Source of the DNA: Eumeta japonica
Taxonomy: Eukaryota > Arthropoda > Insecta > Lepidoptera > Psychidae
DNA length: 64,000 bases
Direction of reading: 5' to 3'
Assembly (NCBI GenBank): GCA_005406025.1
Contig: BGZK01001248.1
Location: 118,559 to 182,558 of the forward strand
Made by a program: the position numbers and the translations under genes. Of the stretch, positions 10,720-22,199 are shown piece after piece; the first letter of the stretch is position 1; every line of letters begins with the position of its first letter. The notes under the pieces were generated by a model, which saw nothing but the letters and a program-made list of their open reading frames with translations, did not search any database and was not told the origin of the DNA.

Positions 10720-13477
10720 TCACGTTCTCGCTTTTACCATGTGGTAAGTCGGGTGTATTGTAAAAAAAAATTTACTGCGTTTGGAGTAATAAGCCGAAGA
10801 GTAGATACATTAAAAATTTAATTAATTTTTAATTAAAAATGGTATTGAAAAAGTATAATTAAATAGGATTTTAAATATCAAAAATTATTTAAGTAAAGAT
10901 AATACATTCCAGATTGTATTCATGTTAACCCACCAAATTAATATGGAAATTTTTCAGAGAAAATTAATTAATTAAGTTCGCATTAGTATTTAGGATTCAT
11001 TATTTATCTAAACGTACCCAACACCGCCTGTCCTGTTTTGAGTTTTGCTTCGTTAATTTAGCCGCAATCATCTGATAATTTTGTGCATCAAAAATAATTT
11101 AAATTTAAATGAACAGATATCTTTTAGAATTTTGATGTATTCCGATGTTATTAATCCTTTAAACACTTATTAAGGAATATTTTTTATTTTTACTAATTGA
11201 ATATTTATAAATTAACTATTACAAAGATTGTAATGACTATAAATTTAAAATTTCGGAACGATTGGAACGAATTAATTAAGGGTCCGATTTACAGTTAAAA
11301 ACTTGATATTCAGTAACCGACCGCCTTCCTATCACATCATCAGGTACCTACTGTTCACCATCTGTCTACCCATTACTCATCGAAACCAATCTAACGAGAC
11401 CAAATCACTAAGGTCGAGTTCGTGTGCAGACCTGTCTGCTACATCATCAGATTATATTCCACATCTAAACCAATTACTCATCGCCACCAATCGAATGAAC
11501 CCATACACGACGAATCTGCTACAAGTCTAGGATTGTCTGCAGATCGCTCTGGTTGCTGTATCTGTTCAAGGTCACTATGTGATTGTAGTGCCAATGGATT
11601 TTTAAGGTCATTTGACATTTGGAGTCAATTGAACGAGTGAAAGTCAGAGCTGCTGGTTTCCGAAATTTCAGCAGTTTATTTATAATAAAAAACCAAATTC
11701 ATATTGATACATATACAGACAAGTACACGGACAGCAGGCCTTGGCGGACATTTGACATAGGCTTCAAATTTATGACAACCTTTTTGTGAATCAGTGGTTT
11801 AATTATATTTCAATATCTACAAATATATTTATGATTCTTTTGTGGATATCTTTATATAAATATAATTACTACAATGTTTTATAAATTCAGGAATGAGGAA
11901 AAGATTATAAAAAAGAAAACTGATTTATTTTTTCCAAAGACATAAAAGCCTTAAAATTAATCTTATTTTTCCTAAAAGAATGTATTAAAATTTTTATTAG
12001 TACGAATAATTTCAGATTATTTAATTACAATTACAGAGACAAAAAAGGAGTACCTAGAACATTTATTTCAAATTTTTGAGTATGATCGAAAACAAAAGTG
12101 ATTTAATCCGAATATACTATTGTGTGCTTGTAGGATATATAGAATCTTTAAGAAAAAGATTGTAAATAATACTTAACAGAGAATGTATAAATAAAAAAAA
12201 TAGTAAGTCAGTTTTGCATGATATTTAATTTCAATAATGTAATTATTTCACAGAGTAATTTTTATGGTTTCATTTTGTATAAAATAAGTATACTTTTAAT
12301 ATGTACCTACGTTCACACACATAGATGTACGAACAGAACCAAGTTATAATTAATAGCTAGTTTGTTAAGGAACCCCAGAAATCATAAAATAAAAGTTGTG
12401 AAGTGTCAATACCTATCAGCCAAAATAATTAAGACCAATATAAACTCACGCAGCCTTTACCGAAAATAAAGTGAAGGTTTCAAAAAGACATTAAAATCAA
12501 AATATGACAATCATTTTTCAAAACAAAATTATTACTACTTCTGAGTATTGCACTCACCAAAATATTTATAAACCCTTTTATATTAAAGTTTTAATATTCT
12601 TAAAGTAGTAGCAATTAGGAGCGAATTGCAAAGATAAACACATTACCAAAAAAAAAAGGTATTATTGGACAACATATAAAAAAAAATTACATGATATAAG
12701 GATATTTCCCTTTTGGTACTCCATGGAGCAGTCTCATCGTTCACGAAACTCAGATGCATAAAAAATCGTTCACCCACCCTTTTAATTAAAACAATGCACT
12801 ACAAAAAAGGTAGGCGAGGACAAAAAAAAATATAAACGACGAAAAAAAAAAGGACCCTCTAAAATTTCTATTGTCTACATAATTATACAACGTAAGATCC
12901 TAGCAAAGTATCAATAAGATAGAGACAGACGTATGGGATAGGACAGATGACGTGTGCGAGTAAGGGACAGTGCTATGGGCTCCCCCTCAGATGACTATCT
13001 GTTTTTTTTAATCTACGTTGCCAGATTGGTATGAAATTACGACATAAGAGCTTTAAGGTCATTTTTCATGAGTGAATGACTGCGTTTATGATTTAATTTT
13101 AAGCCTTTGTTTAACTCATTCATATTCGATATAAATTACTATTGTATACGTAAAAAAAAAAACAGAATAAATTGAATTTATAACGAAAGCATTAATTCTC
13201 TTTGTTCCTTTTTAAATACTGCCTTAAATTTAAATTGAAATGATTTTGTGTTTCATGTAATTTTTTTTGCCGTGTTTGTAACACGTGTTATGCATATTAA
13301 TAATTTTAATACCTGTTTGAAGATAAATGACAATTTTTTTAAATATGTAATCCTTAATATTGCAAAAGCATAATTATAAATTAGATAAGAAAAATATGCA
13401 CTATGATGTTCATTTCTTAAATAAATCGATGACACAATAAATGTAAAAAAAAATATATTTTACAAAATAAACTAAAA
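10720..13477. other. Mostly AT-rich non-coding; small internal repeat at 11.3-11.5 kb
   Basis: No gene is supported. At about 11,290-11,640 the DNA is less AT-rich and contains two similar segments (attactcatcg ... accaatc near 11,371 and 11,473), suggesting an old duplicated unit. The overlapping 72- and 75-codon frames there show no motif. Around 12,820-13,000 there are poly-A runs. Confidence 0.5.
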
Positions 13478-13660
13478 TCATTGACCACGTAAAAATCTTT
13501 GAAGATTATAAATTGCTGTTGTGGTTTTGTAAAGTTTAAATACAGCACCTCTGAAATAAGAATCCAGTCGACGGTCGACCTCGCTGGCCAACCTCGAAAC
13601 TTCTCGCATAGTTCTAAGCAATATTGTTTCCGAGCTCGGAAAGCATGAAAACACTACTGG
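13478..13660 (-). CDS. Possible orphan coding segment or exon fragment
   Basis: A 60-codon stop-to-stop frame on the minus strand, with an internal ATG at 13,609 giving 43 codons. Its first half lies in a locally GC-richer block (13,560-13,660) and its composition is protein-like, with charged residues (for example A S E V D R R L D S Y F R G). The second half returns to AT-rich DNA. No clear acceptor or donor frames it and I recognise no family. It may be a decayed exon, a transposon remnant or chance. Confidence 0.15.
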   Translation of the reverse strand, partial: PVVFSCFPSSETILLRTMREVSRLASEVDRRLDSYFRGAVFKLYKTTTAIYNLQRFLRGQ

Positions 13661-15419
13661 TCACATTTTCAAGCTAAGAATTATGAGCATTTTCTTTCTC
13701 AATTAACAGAAGCACGAAAAGTGACCTAATTGATATTTTTCAATTATTTTGTTAAAAGCATCTTTTAAAATAAGCAACCAATATGAACGAAGCTTGTGTT
13801 CAATTTTCGACCTCAAACATTATTTATATTTTAAAAAACCATTGTTCAAATATTCCAAAAGTTTTGATGAAAAATATTCTTTTGACTTCAAAGTTATCTT
13901 CTAGCAAATTTAATAAATGAAACCTGTAGCGTTTTATCAAATTTTTAGCGCATTAAAAGAGTTTAAAAAAAGACCTTGTAAAAATGTAGATATTAACATA
14001 AGTAATTTTTGGAAATTTTTTCGTTCACCACATTACTGGAAAAATTAATCAATTTCAATCAAGTTAATTTCATCAAACACAATTTCAGTAGAAATGGAGT
14101 TAATTAGACTTTAAAATTATACGATTTGAAAGTTCAAAAATTATTTATTATTATTTATTTTTTCTTTAAAAAAAAAAAGATGTTTAAAATATACATGCAC
14201 ATACACATACACACACGGACATACAGACATAGCTCTGCAAAATGATTGGAATAGCTTAGTAGGATCTCAAAAGTAAATATCTGATCAAATTTCGATTCTC
14301 GAAAAGCGAAATGAAAACAACATGTACTATATTAGAACATAAATCATTATAGGTGATTAAATCATATAAAAAATATAGTACACAATTTTGAATATACTGC
14401 AATAAAATGCTAGAACCTGATTATTCATATTGATTGAGAATATTTTTTAACATCAAGTAATTTTCTACGTGGAGTCAATTATTTTATAATACATATAATA
14501 AATAATGTACATTCGTTTAGAAATAACATTATTTAAGGTACATTATAGCAGTTAATAAACACTAAAAACTTATCGTATATGATTGACAATCATATTCGAT
14601 AAACAATAATTATTTATCTCTGCAATCAGCTGAGCACATACGATGGGCAATCGTTGATTCTGTAACAGAACTATATCGAAGAAAAAATAATGGCCTGAAA
14701 TTCTAAATCAACTTACATTTGTTGCTAGCATCAGGTTATGGTCAATTACCCTCGACAAAAATAAGGCAGGATGTGATTAGTATCGTAAGACTAAGGGATG
14801 GCCACGATGACTCAAACATGATATTTTGATGTATCCCTAAATGTTCTGATACCATCACGGATACTTGTGCAAATTAGAAACTGAAGTATATTGTCAATGC
14901 TTATAACTGTTGTTAAAGTATTGACCATAGTTACTACAATCATATGTGTGTATAATGTCAGCTGATACGCCATATATATAATGCTTTATTGTCATTTACG
15001 TATTTCCGTAAAATTGCATTTGAATACTCTTGTTCAGAGGTGTAGGTTTAGCAAATTTAATAATTTTAACTTCCATATACGTTAGCTTAATTTGTTTTAT
15101 AAATATTTTTTTGGAGGTTAAAGTGCTATATAAAATTTCTTAAATGAAAATAAGGAGTCCGAAAACAAACAACGTATGATACTAAACGTACTCATTTTTC
15201 ATATACTAGCAAATACCTCACAACTGAAAATAATTTTTTGTACGTAGGAAACTTTTATCAGAACATAGTTAGTTCTATCTTTACAGCACAGCTGAAATAT
15301 AATCATTGGGGTCTTTACATCAGTTCTTAGATTTAGTACACTATCAAATTGCGCCACGTACTATGTTGTATACACTAACATTAGGGTTTCTTGATGAAAT
15401 CGTATTTTATCCAAGTGCA
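13661..15419. other. AT-rich non-coding with microsatellite and imperfect palindrome
   Basis: A (ca)n-like run lies at about 14,190-14,225. At 14,570-14,602 there is a near-perfect palindrome (16-bp arms, one mismatch, one-base loop) built on ttatcgtatatgattg. Nothing else is recognised. Confidence 0.6.
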
Positions 15420-15545
15420 ATTACCGCTGAGCGCGCGTGGCGTGGACGCGCGCGGGCCGCGACACAAGGTCACGTGACGTCTCCAACATGGCCGCCGGCG
15501 AGTTCGTTCCTCTGTACGTTCAGAAATCACATTGACTTTTCCTAA
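15420..15545 (+). promoter_or_regulatory. CpG island with E-box/CRE and YY1/Pho-like motif
   Basis: Dense CpG block. It contains the canonical E-box CACGTG (15,471-15,476) merged with a CRE-like half (tcacgtgacgt) and, 8 bp on, CAACATGGCCGCC (15,484-15,496), a YY1/Pho-type element that is also a translation-start (TISU-like) context. From its ATG at 15,488 a short frame (M A A G E F V P L) reaches a possible weak donor, CT|GTACGT. Two reading frames of 73 and 79 codons cross the island on opposite strands and are GC-driven. A promoter or Polycomb-type regulatory role is inference. Confidence 0.4.
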
Positions 15546-17689
15546 GCGTTGAACAAAAGTGAAGTAAATCATTTTTTTTTGTTTTAAGAAAAAATACTGC
15601 ATATTGTATAACTATTCATTTCCTATATAATAACCGTTAAATTCTCTAAATCATCAGCAGATCTAGTGCAGTTACAATCATTAATTTAAACTGGTTAAAA
15701 ACTGTGAACTAATTTACGATTAATTTTTATTCTTTGCATATTAGGTTACAAATTTATCTTTTAATAATGTATTCTTACTATATAATTATGACCTAAGTCC
15801 TAAAACAATATATAAAAACGTTAATATGAAAAAAAAAATGATATTATTACTTTGGATATATTATACAGAATAATTAAATATGCAAATTGGCACAAGTTAA
15901 TTTCGTATAATACAACCTGCAACCAGTTTCCATATCATTAATTACACGTATGGAAACATTGCTCGTTTAGTGTAGCTTTTTGATAATACTCGTTTTTTTT
16001 TTGTATAACATGTGTATTTCTGAACGCACTCGCGCGGGAGTCGTTTTCATGGCGGGAAACGTCACAACGCCGAGTTAGTCATACGACCGAGCCGATTCAT
16101 GACCTATTTCATACGGTTTTCTCGTTGCTATGCAGTTTGTGTAAACATTTTTTTTCCTATTCTATATTGCATATATTTTATATTCGCCTTCTTTATGCTG
16201 GATTTTCTTGGAAAATAATAGATCTAGAAAATTATATACAAATTATTCTGATCACCTTATATTATTATATTATAGTAATCACTTATAATCAACATTAAAA
16301 TGTGAAATTATATGAATAAAATTACTATGTATGCGTTCTGGTAAGACATCACTTGTAATACTTTTTGTAGTGATATTATGATCTATTATTTTGTAGTTGG
16401 TATCTCAGATGTTAAATTCAATGAATCGTGATCAGATTGCTTCATGCAATTTTTTCGTTGTCCACTAACGACATCACCGGCTGACGTAAGCTGTCGATGT
16501 CTAGCTACGGCTGTATTGTAAATATTTCTAACGACTTTAAAACAATACTAGATTACCTTTTTGTGTCTAACGCAAAATAAATTAGAAGTATGAACTTGTT
16601 CATTCGCATGAACCTTAATAAAATTAAAGCAGGTCAGGTTTATACTGAGAGTAATTTAGTCAAAACTTATTACGAGATGTATCACAATTTTATTTTAGAA
16701 TTCCGCATAGGCTAGGCAGAGAATGAATATACAACCTATTTGAAAAGATAATGTTGAAATATGGATGAGAGTGACCCTTTATCCAAGCTGTCTTTCGGGA
16801 CATCCCTAAATCACACCTATATGAAAGATATTAATTACGCTTGTGGTTAATATTTAGTGAATAACATAGTACTGATTAAATATGAAACCAACATAGAAAT
16901 AACTATATGTTAAAAGTTATTAATAATTTCTTCTCATCATTCCCTTGTATGTGATTATGTGAAAATTTGGGACTATTACGACTTAGTGTCCCAGATTTCA
17001 CTGGAGATCTGACAAACAAATATTAAAATACGAAACTATTTTAAAAAATTATTATTTTGCAATCTTAAAATTAACATTGCTGATCATAAGAATAATAATA
17101 TCTCAATTAAGAACTGAAGCCCGTTGAATCAATAAGTCTTACAATAACTCAAATTTAATTCTAACCGTGGACTATGAGTACATTCAGATATAATGAAATA
17201 ACAAAATAGTGCTTCATAATTTAAGAACGAAGAAATTATTGTGTTGTAACTCTATCATTCTTGTGTGGGTAACCATAGCTTTATTCACATATTTATGTAC
17301 CTAAAAACGTTGGGAAGTAATAGAGATAATAAGGTTCAATAAAGCAACTTTCTACACCTTATTCAACAATTGCCTTGAATTATTAAATTAATATTAAACA
17401 TGAATTTATGGACTTAATTTGATTGTTTAGATAGAATATTAATTATTTCGATGATATTAACTACTGCTTCAAAGTTGTGTTGAATTAATCTTACGCAATG
17501 AAAGAGTTTTTATTAAGCGCTAATAAAATTTAAAACATTGTCATTTTGTGATTAATCTCATTTTTTTTTTAATCAATCTGATATTTATTTACGTAATCGA
17601 ACAATTATTTGTTTCACTAAAAAATCAATAATGTTCTGTGCACAAAATATGTCCTCAAATGCTCTTATGTATACCTCAAAAGGGCTATC
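15546..17689. other. AT-rich non-coding; E2F-like spot at 16.05 kb
   Basis: Apart from a short CpG-richer patch at 16,020-16,095, this is AT-rich DNA with no gene. The patch has GGCGGGAAAC (16,051-16,060), a good match to an E2F/DP site, next to a CRE half-site (cgtcac). An ATG overlaps the motif but closes after nine codons. Confidence 0.5.
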
Positions 17690-17699
17690 CGATTCTAAA

Positions 17700-17955
17700 A
17701 CATGATGTTGCCGCTACGTGCGAAGGGCGGTCGCGCGCGCGCACCTCATTGGTCGATTCGAATTCAGAACTTGGAAAATGCATTCAAATAGACAAGCGAC
17801 ATTGGTCTATACAAAATTTGAAATCATTTTCGTGATTGGCTGATGATTCTTATGATGTTGAATGCATTTTTTTTTTGTGTCACCATTAGAAGGGCCTAGC
17901 CGTTTCTATGATTGGTCGACATGTATGTATACACACAGCCCTATGAGGGCCGCTG
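17700..17955. promoter_or_regulatory. Cluster of four same-orientation CCAAT (ATTGG) boxes with CpG block
   Basis: ATTGG (inverted CCAAT, the NF-Y core) occurs at 17,748, 17,801, 17,835 and 17,911, all in one orientation, with a GCGCGCGC block at 17,731-17,742. Four such sites in about 170 bp of otherwise AT-rich DNA is promoter- or enhancer-like. No TATA box or donor is placed with confidence. The 65-codon plus frame across it shows no motif. Confidence 0.4.
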
Positions 17956-17988
17956 CTCAGTGACAAATCCGGAAGATTTGTCACTGAG
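17956..17988. repeat. Perfect hairpin, 14-bp arms and 5-nt loop
   Basis: ctcagtgacaaatc, loop cggaa, gatttgtcactgag. It lies immediately after the CCAAT cluster. The stem is too short for a typical miRNA precursor. It could be a transcribed structure or a paired binding site. Confidence 0.85.
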
Positions 17989-18728
17989 TAAACTTCGACA
18001 GCAACCTCCAACATTTTCGATAGTGCTGTGTTGGTACTCAATTTAAAGATACCACTTTGTAGTTTACAAGCGTAAATCAAAATACAGTTATTTGGATATT
18101 AAAGTGAAATACTTTATAAACTCGAGAAAGAGATTTTTGCGAAAAACGTTTTAAGCATTATTTAATACTTTTTCCATAAATAAAAAATAGTATTGCGCGT
18201 CTTTCTGGCGGTTCGTTTGGGCTAATTTTCGAAACAGCTGAACGGATTGTAATAAAATTTTGTATCTGGGTCGAGATTATATCCTGGAATACGTTACAAA
18301 ATAATTATTATGCAAATAAAATAATGCGTACTTAAATATTAGCAAAATAATAGTAGAAATGTTTAAAGGAAGACCAAAATAAGCGTCAACACACGACAGG
18401 AGTCGAATTTGTGAACGCCACTGGAATCAGAAAACGGTCATTGCCGAATTTTAATTTGAATAAGTGTACTTAGGCCGCGGACGTAGGAAGGTCAGTAAAT
18501 TAGTGAATTCTAATATTTATGACCACTCGGCTACTCCACAGGCCATGTAGCCATCCACGGTTGCGTCTACTTATTTATTGTGAAGGGTACAACAGCATAC
18601 CTATCTAGTTATAACGAAAATCCATAGACACTTTACTTAATTAAGTACTTACTTACTTATTTTAACTCTTTTCTTATGAAATATTACCTTACCAGCCGCT
18701 TACAGTTGTTACTTTAAAAATCAGGTAT
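17989..18728 (+). repeat. Non-coding; includes degenerate lepidopteran dispersed repeat
   Basis: At about 18,190-18,300 the sequence (ctggcggttcgtttgggcta, followed by ctgaacggattgtaataaaatttt) matches a family I know from many moth and butterfly genomes, which carries 'aacggctgaaccgattttgatgaaa' type text. The rest is AT-rich with no gene. (ttac)n-like text lies near 18,645-18,660. Confidence 0.5.
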
Positions 18729-18736
18729 GTAAATAA
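18729..18736 (+). repeat. Target-site duplication, left copy (GTAAATAA)
   Basis: The same 8-mer follows the right end of the transposon at 20,407-20,414. An 8-bp duplication fits hAT- or P-type transposition. Confidence 0.8.
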
Positions 18737-20406
18737 TAGGATCCTTTTTTTTTTTGAACTATTTTTTTTTTTCGGTCCCATGGTGAAATTTTGTTGGAAG
18801 TACCGTAAAAAAAATTCCCTGAAAGTTTGAGCCCTTAATATTAATATTAAGTACCTACTAGACCAAGGCGTGTAAAGATTTCCCATTTAAAATACACGTA
18901 AAACTTGATTTTTTTTCTTTCAAATTTTATAACTCAGAGGCATTTAATGGGATTATCTCGCCCAAAGACAGGTCTTCTTCAGAATTGAACGCTCTACAAA
19001 AGTCTCCATTACAGTAAAGTCATAACTTCCACCTACGGGGTAGTACAGGCCCCTAAACCTAATTTTTCGATAAAATTCGCGTTTTTTTGAATATACCTCG
19101 TAAACAACACTAACTACAGAAAAATTGTAAATGACAAACTTGTAGGAAATTTTATTTCCTATAAGAAAGTCTTTGGCACCAAATCGTTAATATTAATACT
19201 TTTTGAGATATAGAGATTTTAAGTTAAAGTGGTATGGAATTCTTAAGTTAAATTGTTAAATAAATTAATTTTACTATAAATTGTCATTTAAATCACCGAT
19301 TATTTATATTTTACATTACAAACGATTGATTTTTCAGTGCCTTACAACCTAATTTCTTCATTTGCTGACAACAACTTCGGTGACTTTGTGACTCCAAACT
19401 CAACATTAATTTTTAAACAGTTTGACTTTTCTTATGAATTTATAAATACTGAACAACATACATGGGAATCAAATCCTGATTACCAAAAATGTCTTAACAC
19501 ATTTAAAAACTTGAAAGTGGTAAATGATATTGTTGAACGAGGAGTCGCCCTTACTCAAAAATTCAATGAAGCTTTAACTCATAATGAAGATGAAAGACAA
19601 ACAATTTTTCAAACAGTACAAAATCATCGCTCACAGTATCCATTGTGCACAAAATCAACTTACTCGAGGAAAAATGTTTTATAAAGTACAATAATTGTGT
19701 TTATAGATGAGACTTTACTTGAAATTAGATTTTTTGTTGTTTCCAACATTTTTGTAATTCATTGAAAACATCATTAAATGAATTGTTTTTTTTTTAATGA
19801 AAATTAAACTTGAATATAGTCATTTTTATTAGCAACTATTTATTTTGATGAAAAATTTACAATTTATAATAAAAAGTTGATAATTTAACAATTAAGCTCA
19901 GAAATCCATAGAAATTCCATACCACTTTAACTTAAATTCCTGTATCTCAAAAAGTATTAATATTAATGATTTGGTGCCAAAGACTTTTTTGTAGAAAATA
20001 AAATTTCCTACAAGTTTGTCATTTACAATTTTTCCGTAGCTAGTGTTGTTTACGAGGTGAATCCAAAAAAACGCGAATTTTATGGAAAAATTAGGTTTAG
20101 GGGCCTGTACTACCCCGTAGGTGGAAGTCATGACTTTACTGTAATGGAGACTTTTGTAGAGCGTTCAATTCTGAAGAAGACCTGTCTTTGGGCGAGATAA
20201 TCCCATTAAATGCCTCTGAGTTATAAAATTTAAAAGAAAAAAATCAAGTTTTACGTGTATTTTAAATGGGAAATCTTTACACGCCTTGGTCTAGTACTTA
20301 ATATTAATATTAAGGGCTCAAACTTTCAGGGAATTTTTTTTACGGTACTTCCAACAAAATTTTACCATGGGACCGAAAAAAATTGTTCAAAAAAAAAAGC
20401 ACCCTA
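18737..20406 (+). mobile_element. DNA transposon with ~500-bp terminal inverted repeats (hAT/P-like)
   Basis: A 1,670-bp element bounded by GTAAATAA duplications. The ends read TAGGATCC... on the left and, inverted, TAGGGTGC... on the right, which fits the hAT end pattern YARNG. The inverted repeats span about 18,737-19,241 and 19,913-20,406 and match almost base for base apart from small indels. The unique centre (about 670 bp) carries a coding exon. Each inverted repeat itself holds a reading frame: the one at 19,898-20,131 on the minus strand is open for 77 codons, and the mirrored copy on the left is nearly open. The element is too short for an intact transposase, so it is probably a non-autonomous or internally deleted derivative. 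The superfamily call is inference from the 8-bp duplication and the termini. Confidence 0.9.
19339..19684 (+). CDS. Terminal exon of a transposon-encoded protein (partial)
   Basis: The frame follows an acceptor-like gatttttcag, so it reads best as the last exon of a spliced transposon gene rather than a complete protein; it stops at TAA 19,682-19,684. About 114 codons. The second half (residues ~60-105) has a recognisable pattern, V V N D I V E R G V A L followed by F N E A L T and then H R S Q Y P L C T K. I associate this pattern with the C-terminus of a widespread insect and hydrozoan element-encoded protein, from memory. Upstream exons and the catalytic region are missing between the left inverted repeat and this exon. 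Function is therefore only 'probable transposase C-terminus'. Confidence 0.55.
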
Positions 20407-20414
20407 GTAAATAA
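20407..20414 (+). repeat. Target-site duplication, right copy (GTAAATAA)
   Basis: Exact copy of 18,729-18,736, directly abutting the right terminal inverted repeat (...GCACCCTA). Confidence 0.8.
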
Positions 20415-20748
20415 TTAGTGGACAGTTGATGTGTATAATAAAAGGAATCACAGGAGGTGGATTTGTCTTCAAAGGGAATGAGCTGGGATTAGTGCATTAG
20501 AAGGAAAATGGACGATTTCACTGCGCGGCCCTTTGAAAAACCGTCGAAGGTAAATTGGCCCTCGAATCGACGCTAACATAACTGATATGAAAGTATGTGT
20601 TATATGAATTAACGGCCGAGCATAATGAAGTCGGCCCTAAATCTTTTAAAATGAACATATTTCGAAGTCCAATTCCAAAAATAAAGCTTACGTAAGCACG
20701 TCCGTATACGCATCTGTTATGGTAACCAAGTACCTAGGTACCGTCAGG
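20415..20748. other. Non-coding stretch
   Basis: No gene or known repeat. TGTTATGGTAACC near 20,717 resembles an RFX X-box, which is weak evidence on its own. Confidence 0.45.
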
Positions 20749-21033
20749 TTAACTTCTTTCAAACCGATCAAATGCGAACTTTACAAACGGCGGGTCGAAG
20801 CCTGCAGTCGCGTTTTCGACATTGAACAGTTCAGCGAGGCATATATGACTGAGATGTCTGTAACTCCATTCGCTCGCACCCACAATCCCTTCTAGATCGA
20901 GGGACTGCGACGTGCAATCCTCCGCGCCGGCCGGTGCGGGAGGGCGCGGTCGGCAGACGTGAAAGCCTCCGAAATTCGACGCACTGTTAACAACCGCGGC
21001 ACGAAGCGAGTACTGTAATCTGACTCGAGTCAT
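20749..21033. repeat. GC-rich segment, possibly retroposon-derived
   Basis: A GC-rich block holding gcgccggccggtgcggga, similar to text inside the SINE copies at 21.5 and 27.7 kb, and a tRNA-B-box-like gggtcgaagcctg near 20,791. A 94-codon minus-strand frame spans the block exactly, but its composition is what GC-rich retroposon DNA gives and no motif is seen. A degenerate SINE or an unknown GC island are both possible. Confidence 0.3.
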
Positions 21034-21479
21034 CGAGTTTATTCATCTAGGTTCAGAAATTGAATCATATAGTCAATTTTTTATCCTAGATTTTATTTAA
21101 CCATAACCCGTTCGCAGGTTCGAAATTTAGGTCAATACGATTGGCTTATACCCGACAGAGTTTCAGCACTCTCTAAACTGTGACGACAAATCGTAATCAC
21201 ATGAACTGTTTAAGAGTTGACCAGCGCACGGTCCCTGGAGGTGTCGTGTCGCATGTCGGGCGTGATGCCCCATCGTGAGGCCCTAGAGATCGCAGCACGG
21301 TGCCTGACGCACACCTGACGTTCCAACGAGCACCGGGGCGCGGGGCCATTCCAAGTCCTGAGGTGAGATGTGCCATAAGGAACGTCGATCCGACAACCCA
21401 CTGCCGAATGTAAATAGGTATCTCGTTCAGTTTTTTTTTCTCGCTAAGACGTGCCCTCTCACTTTCTCACTTCCCGCTG

Positions 21480-21695
21480 GGGGTTTAAGCCTTAAGCCGC
21501 CCGCGCCGGCCCGATCATACACAACGACGCGACAGCTACGTCCGGGACTGGCGGCTTGGCGTTCTCTCCGAGCGTGTGGTATAATCCATTTAAGTTAGAA
21601 ACTCGTCGTTCGATTTCCCCGCGGTCACAGGATCGAACCAGCAAATACCCCCTAGTTCGAAGGCAACGCGCTTGACCACCGACCCACCACAGTAT
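21480..21695 (-). mobile_element. tRNA-derived SINE, minus strand
   Basis: On the minus strand the segment begins with a tRNA-like head (gtggtgggtcggtggtcaag, then a B-box-like ggttcgatcctg), followed by a body containing cacgctcggagagaacgcc, gccgccagtcccgg and gggccggcgcgggcggctta. The same order of head and body text recurs at 27,566 (+) and in part at 48,165 (+), with the body alone at 36.3 kb. This is a lepidopteran SINE family of the 'cgtgcctcggagagcacgttaagccg' type. GC-rich sequence at 21,200-21,480 may be its continuation or an older insertion. Confidence 0.7.
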
Positions 21696-21989
21696 AAATT
21701 CTAATACGCCTATGCAAATTTATACTTTGATAAGTTTATGGGGCATTCGTGCCTAATTATTCTGATGATAACATAAATGCTACTTTTAAACCAATACTTT
21801 TTGAAATATCGCCATTTTCATTGTTTTCTTAGCCATTAAGAAATAAATAATTAAATTTTCAAAGATTTCAAAAAAAGAGCGTATTTTTTAATATTGTTAC
21901 CTTAGAACTCTATCATTTATTATCTAAATTAAATTGATATTATTTTTTATTTCAAAGTTTGTATTACCAAGATTTTATTTTGTACTGAA

Positions 21990-22140
21990 CAGTGATCTGA
22001 TCATAGGATACACGAGGAACCGAGGGAACTCCTTAAATATACAATAGAATATTTGAGGAATTCCGTACTCCGCCATATTAATGGCGGAGTATCAGGAGAA
22101 CTCCTCGAGACTCCAACGCTATGCAATAGTTAATTCAGTA
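21990..22140. repeat. Dispersed repeat copy 1 with internal palindrome
   Basis: Contains aactcctcgagactcc and gaggaattccg, which are shared with copy 2 at about 23,640-23,770 (gaattcctcgagactcct, gaggaat). Inside is a palindrome tactccgccat / atggcggagta with a 4-nt centre (about 22,065-22,090). The family is unknown to me. Confidence 0.45.
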
Positions 22141-22199
22141 CATTTTTAGGTACATATAGTAAAGCGACTTATATTGTTCTCAATTTTTTGGTGAGTTGG

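Noticed and set aside
21617..21690. Functional tRNA gene
   Set aside because: Only degenerate A and B boxes are present, with no cloverleaf, and the SINE body follows.
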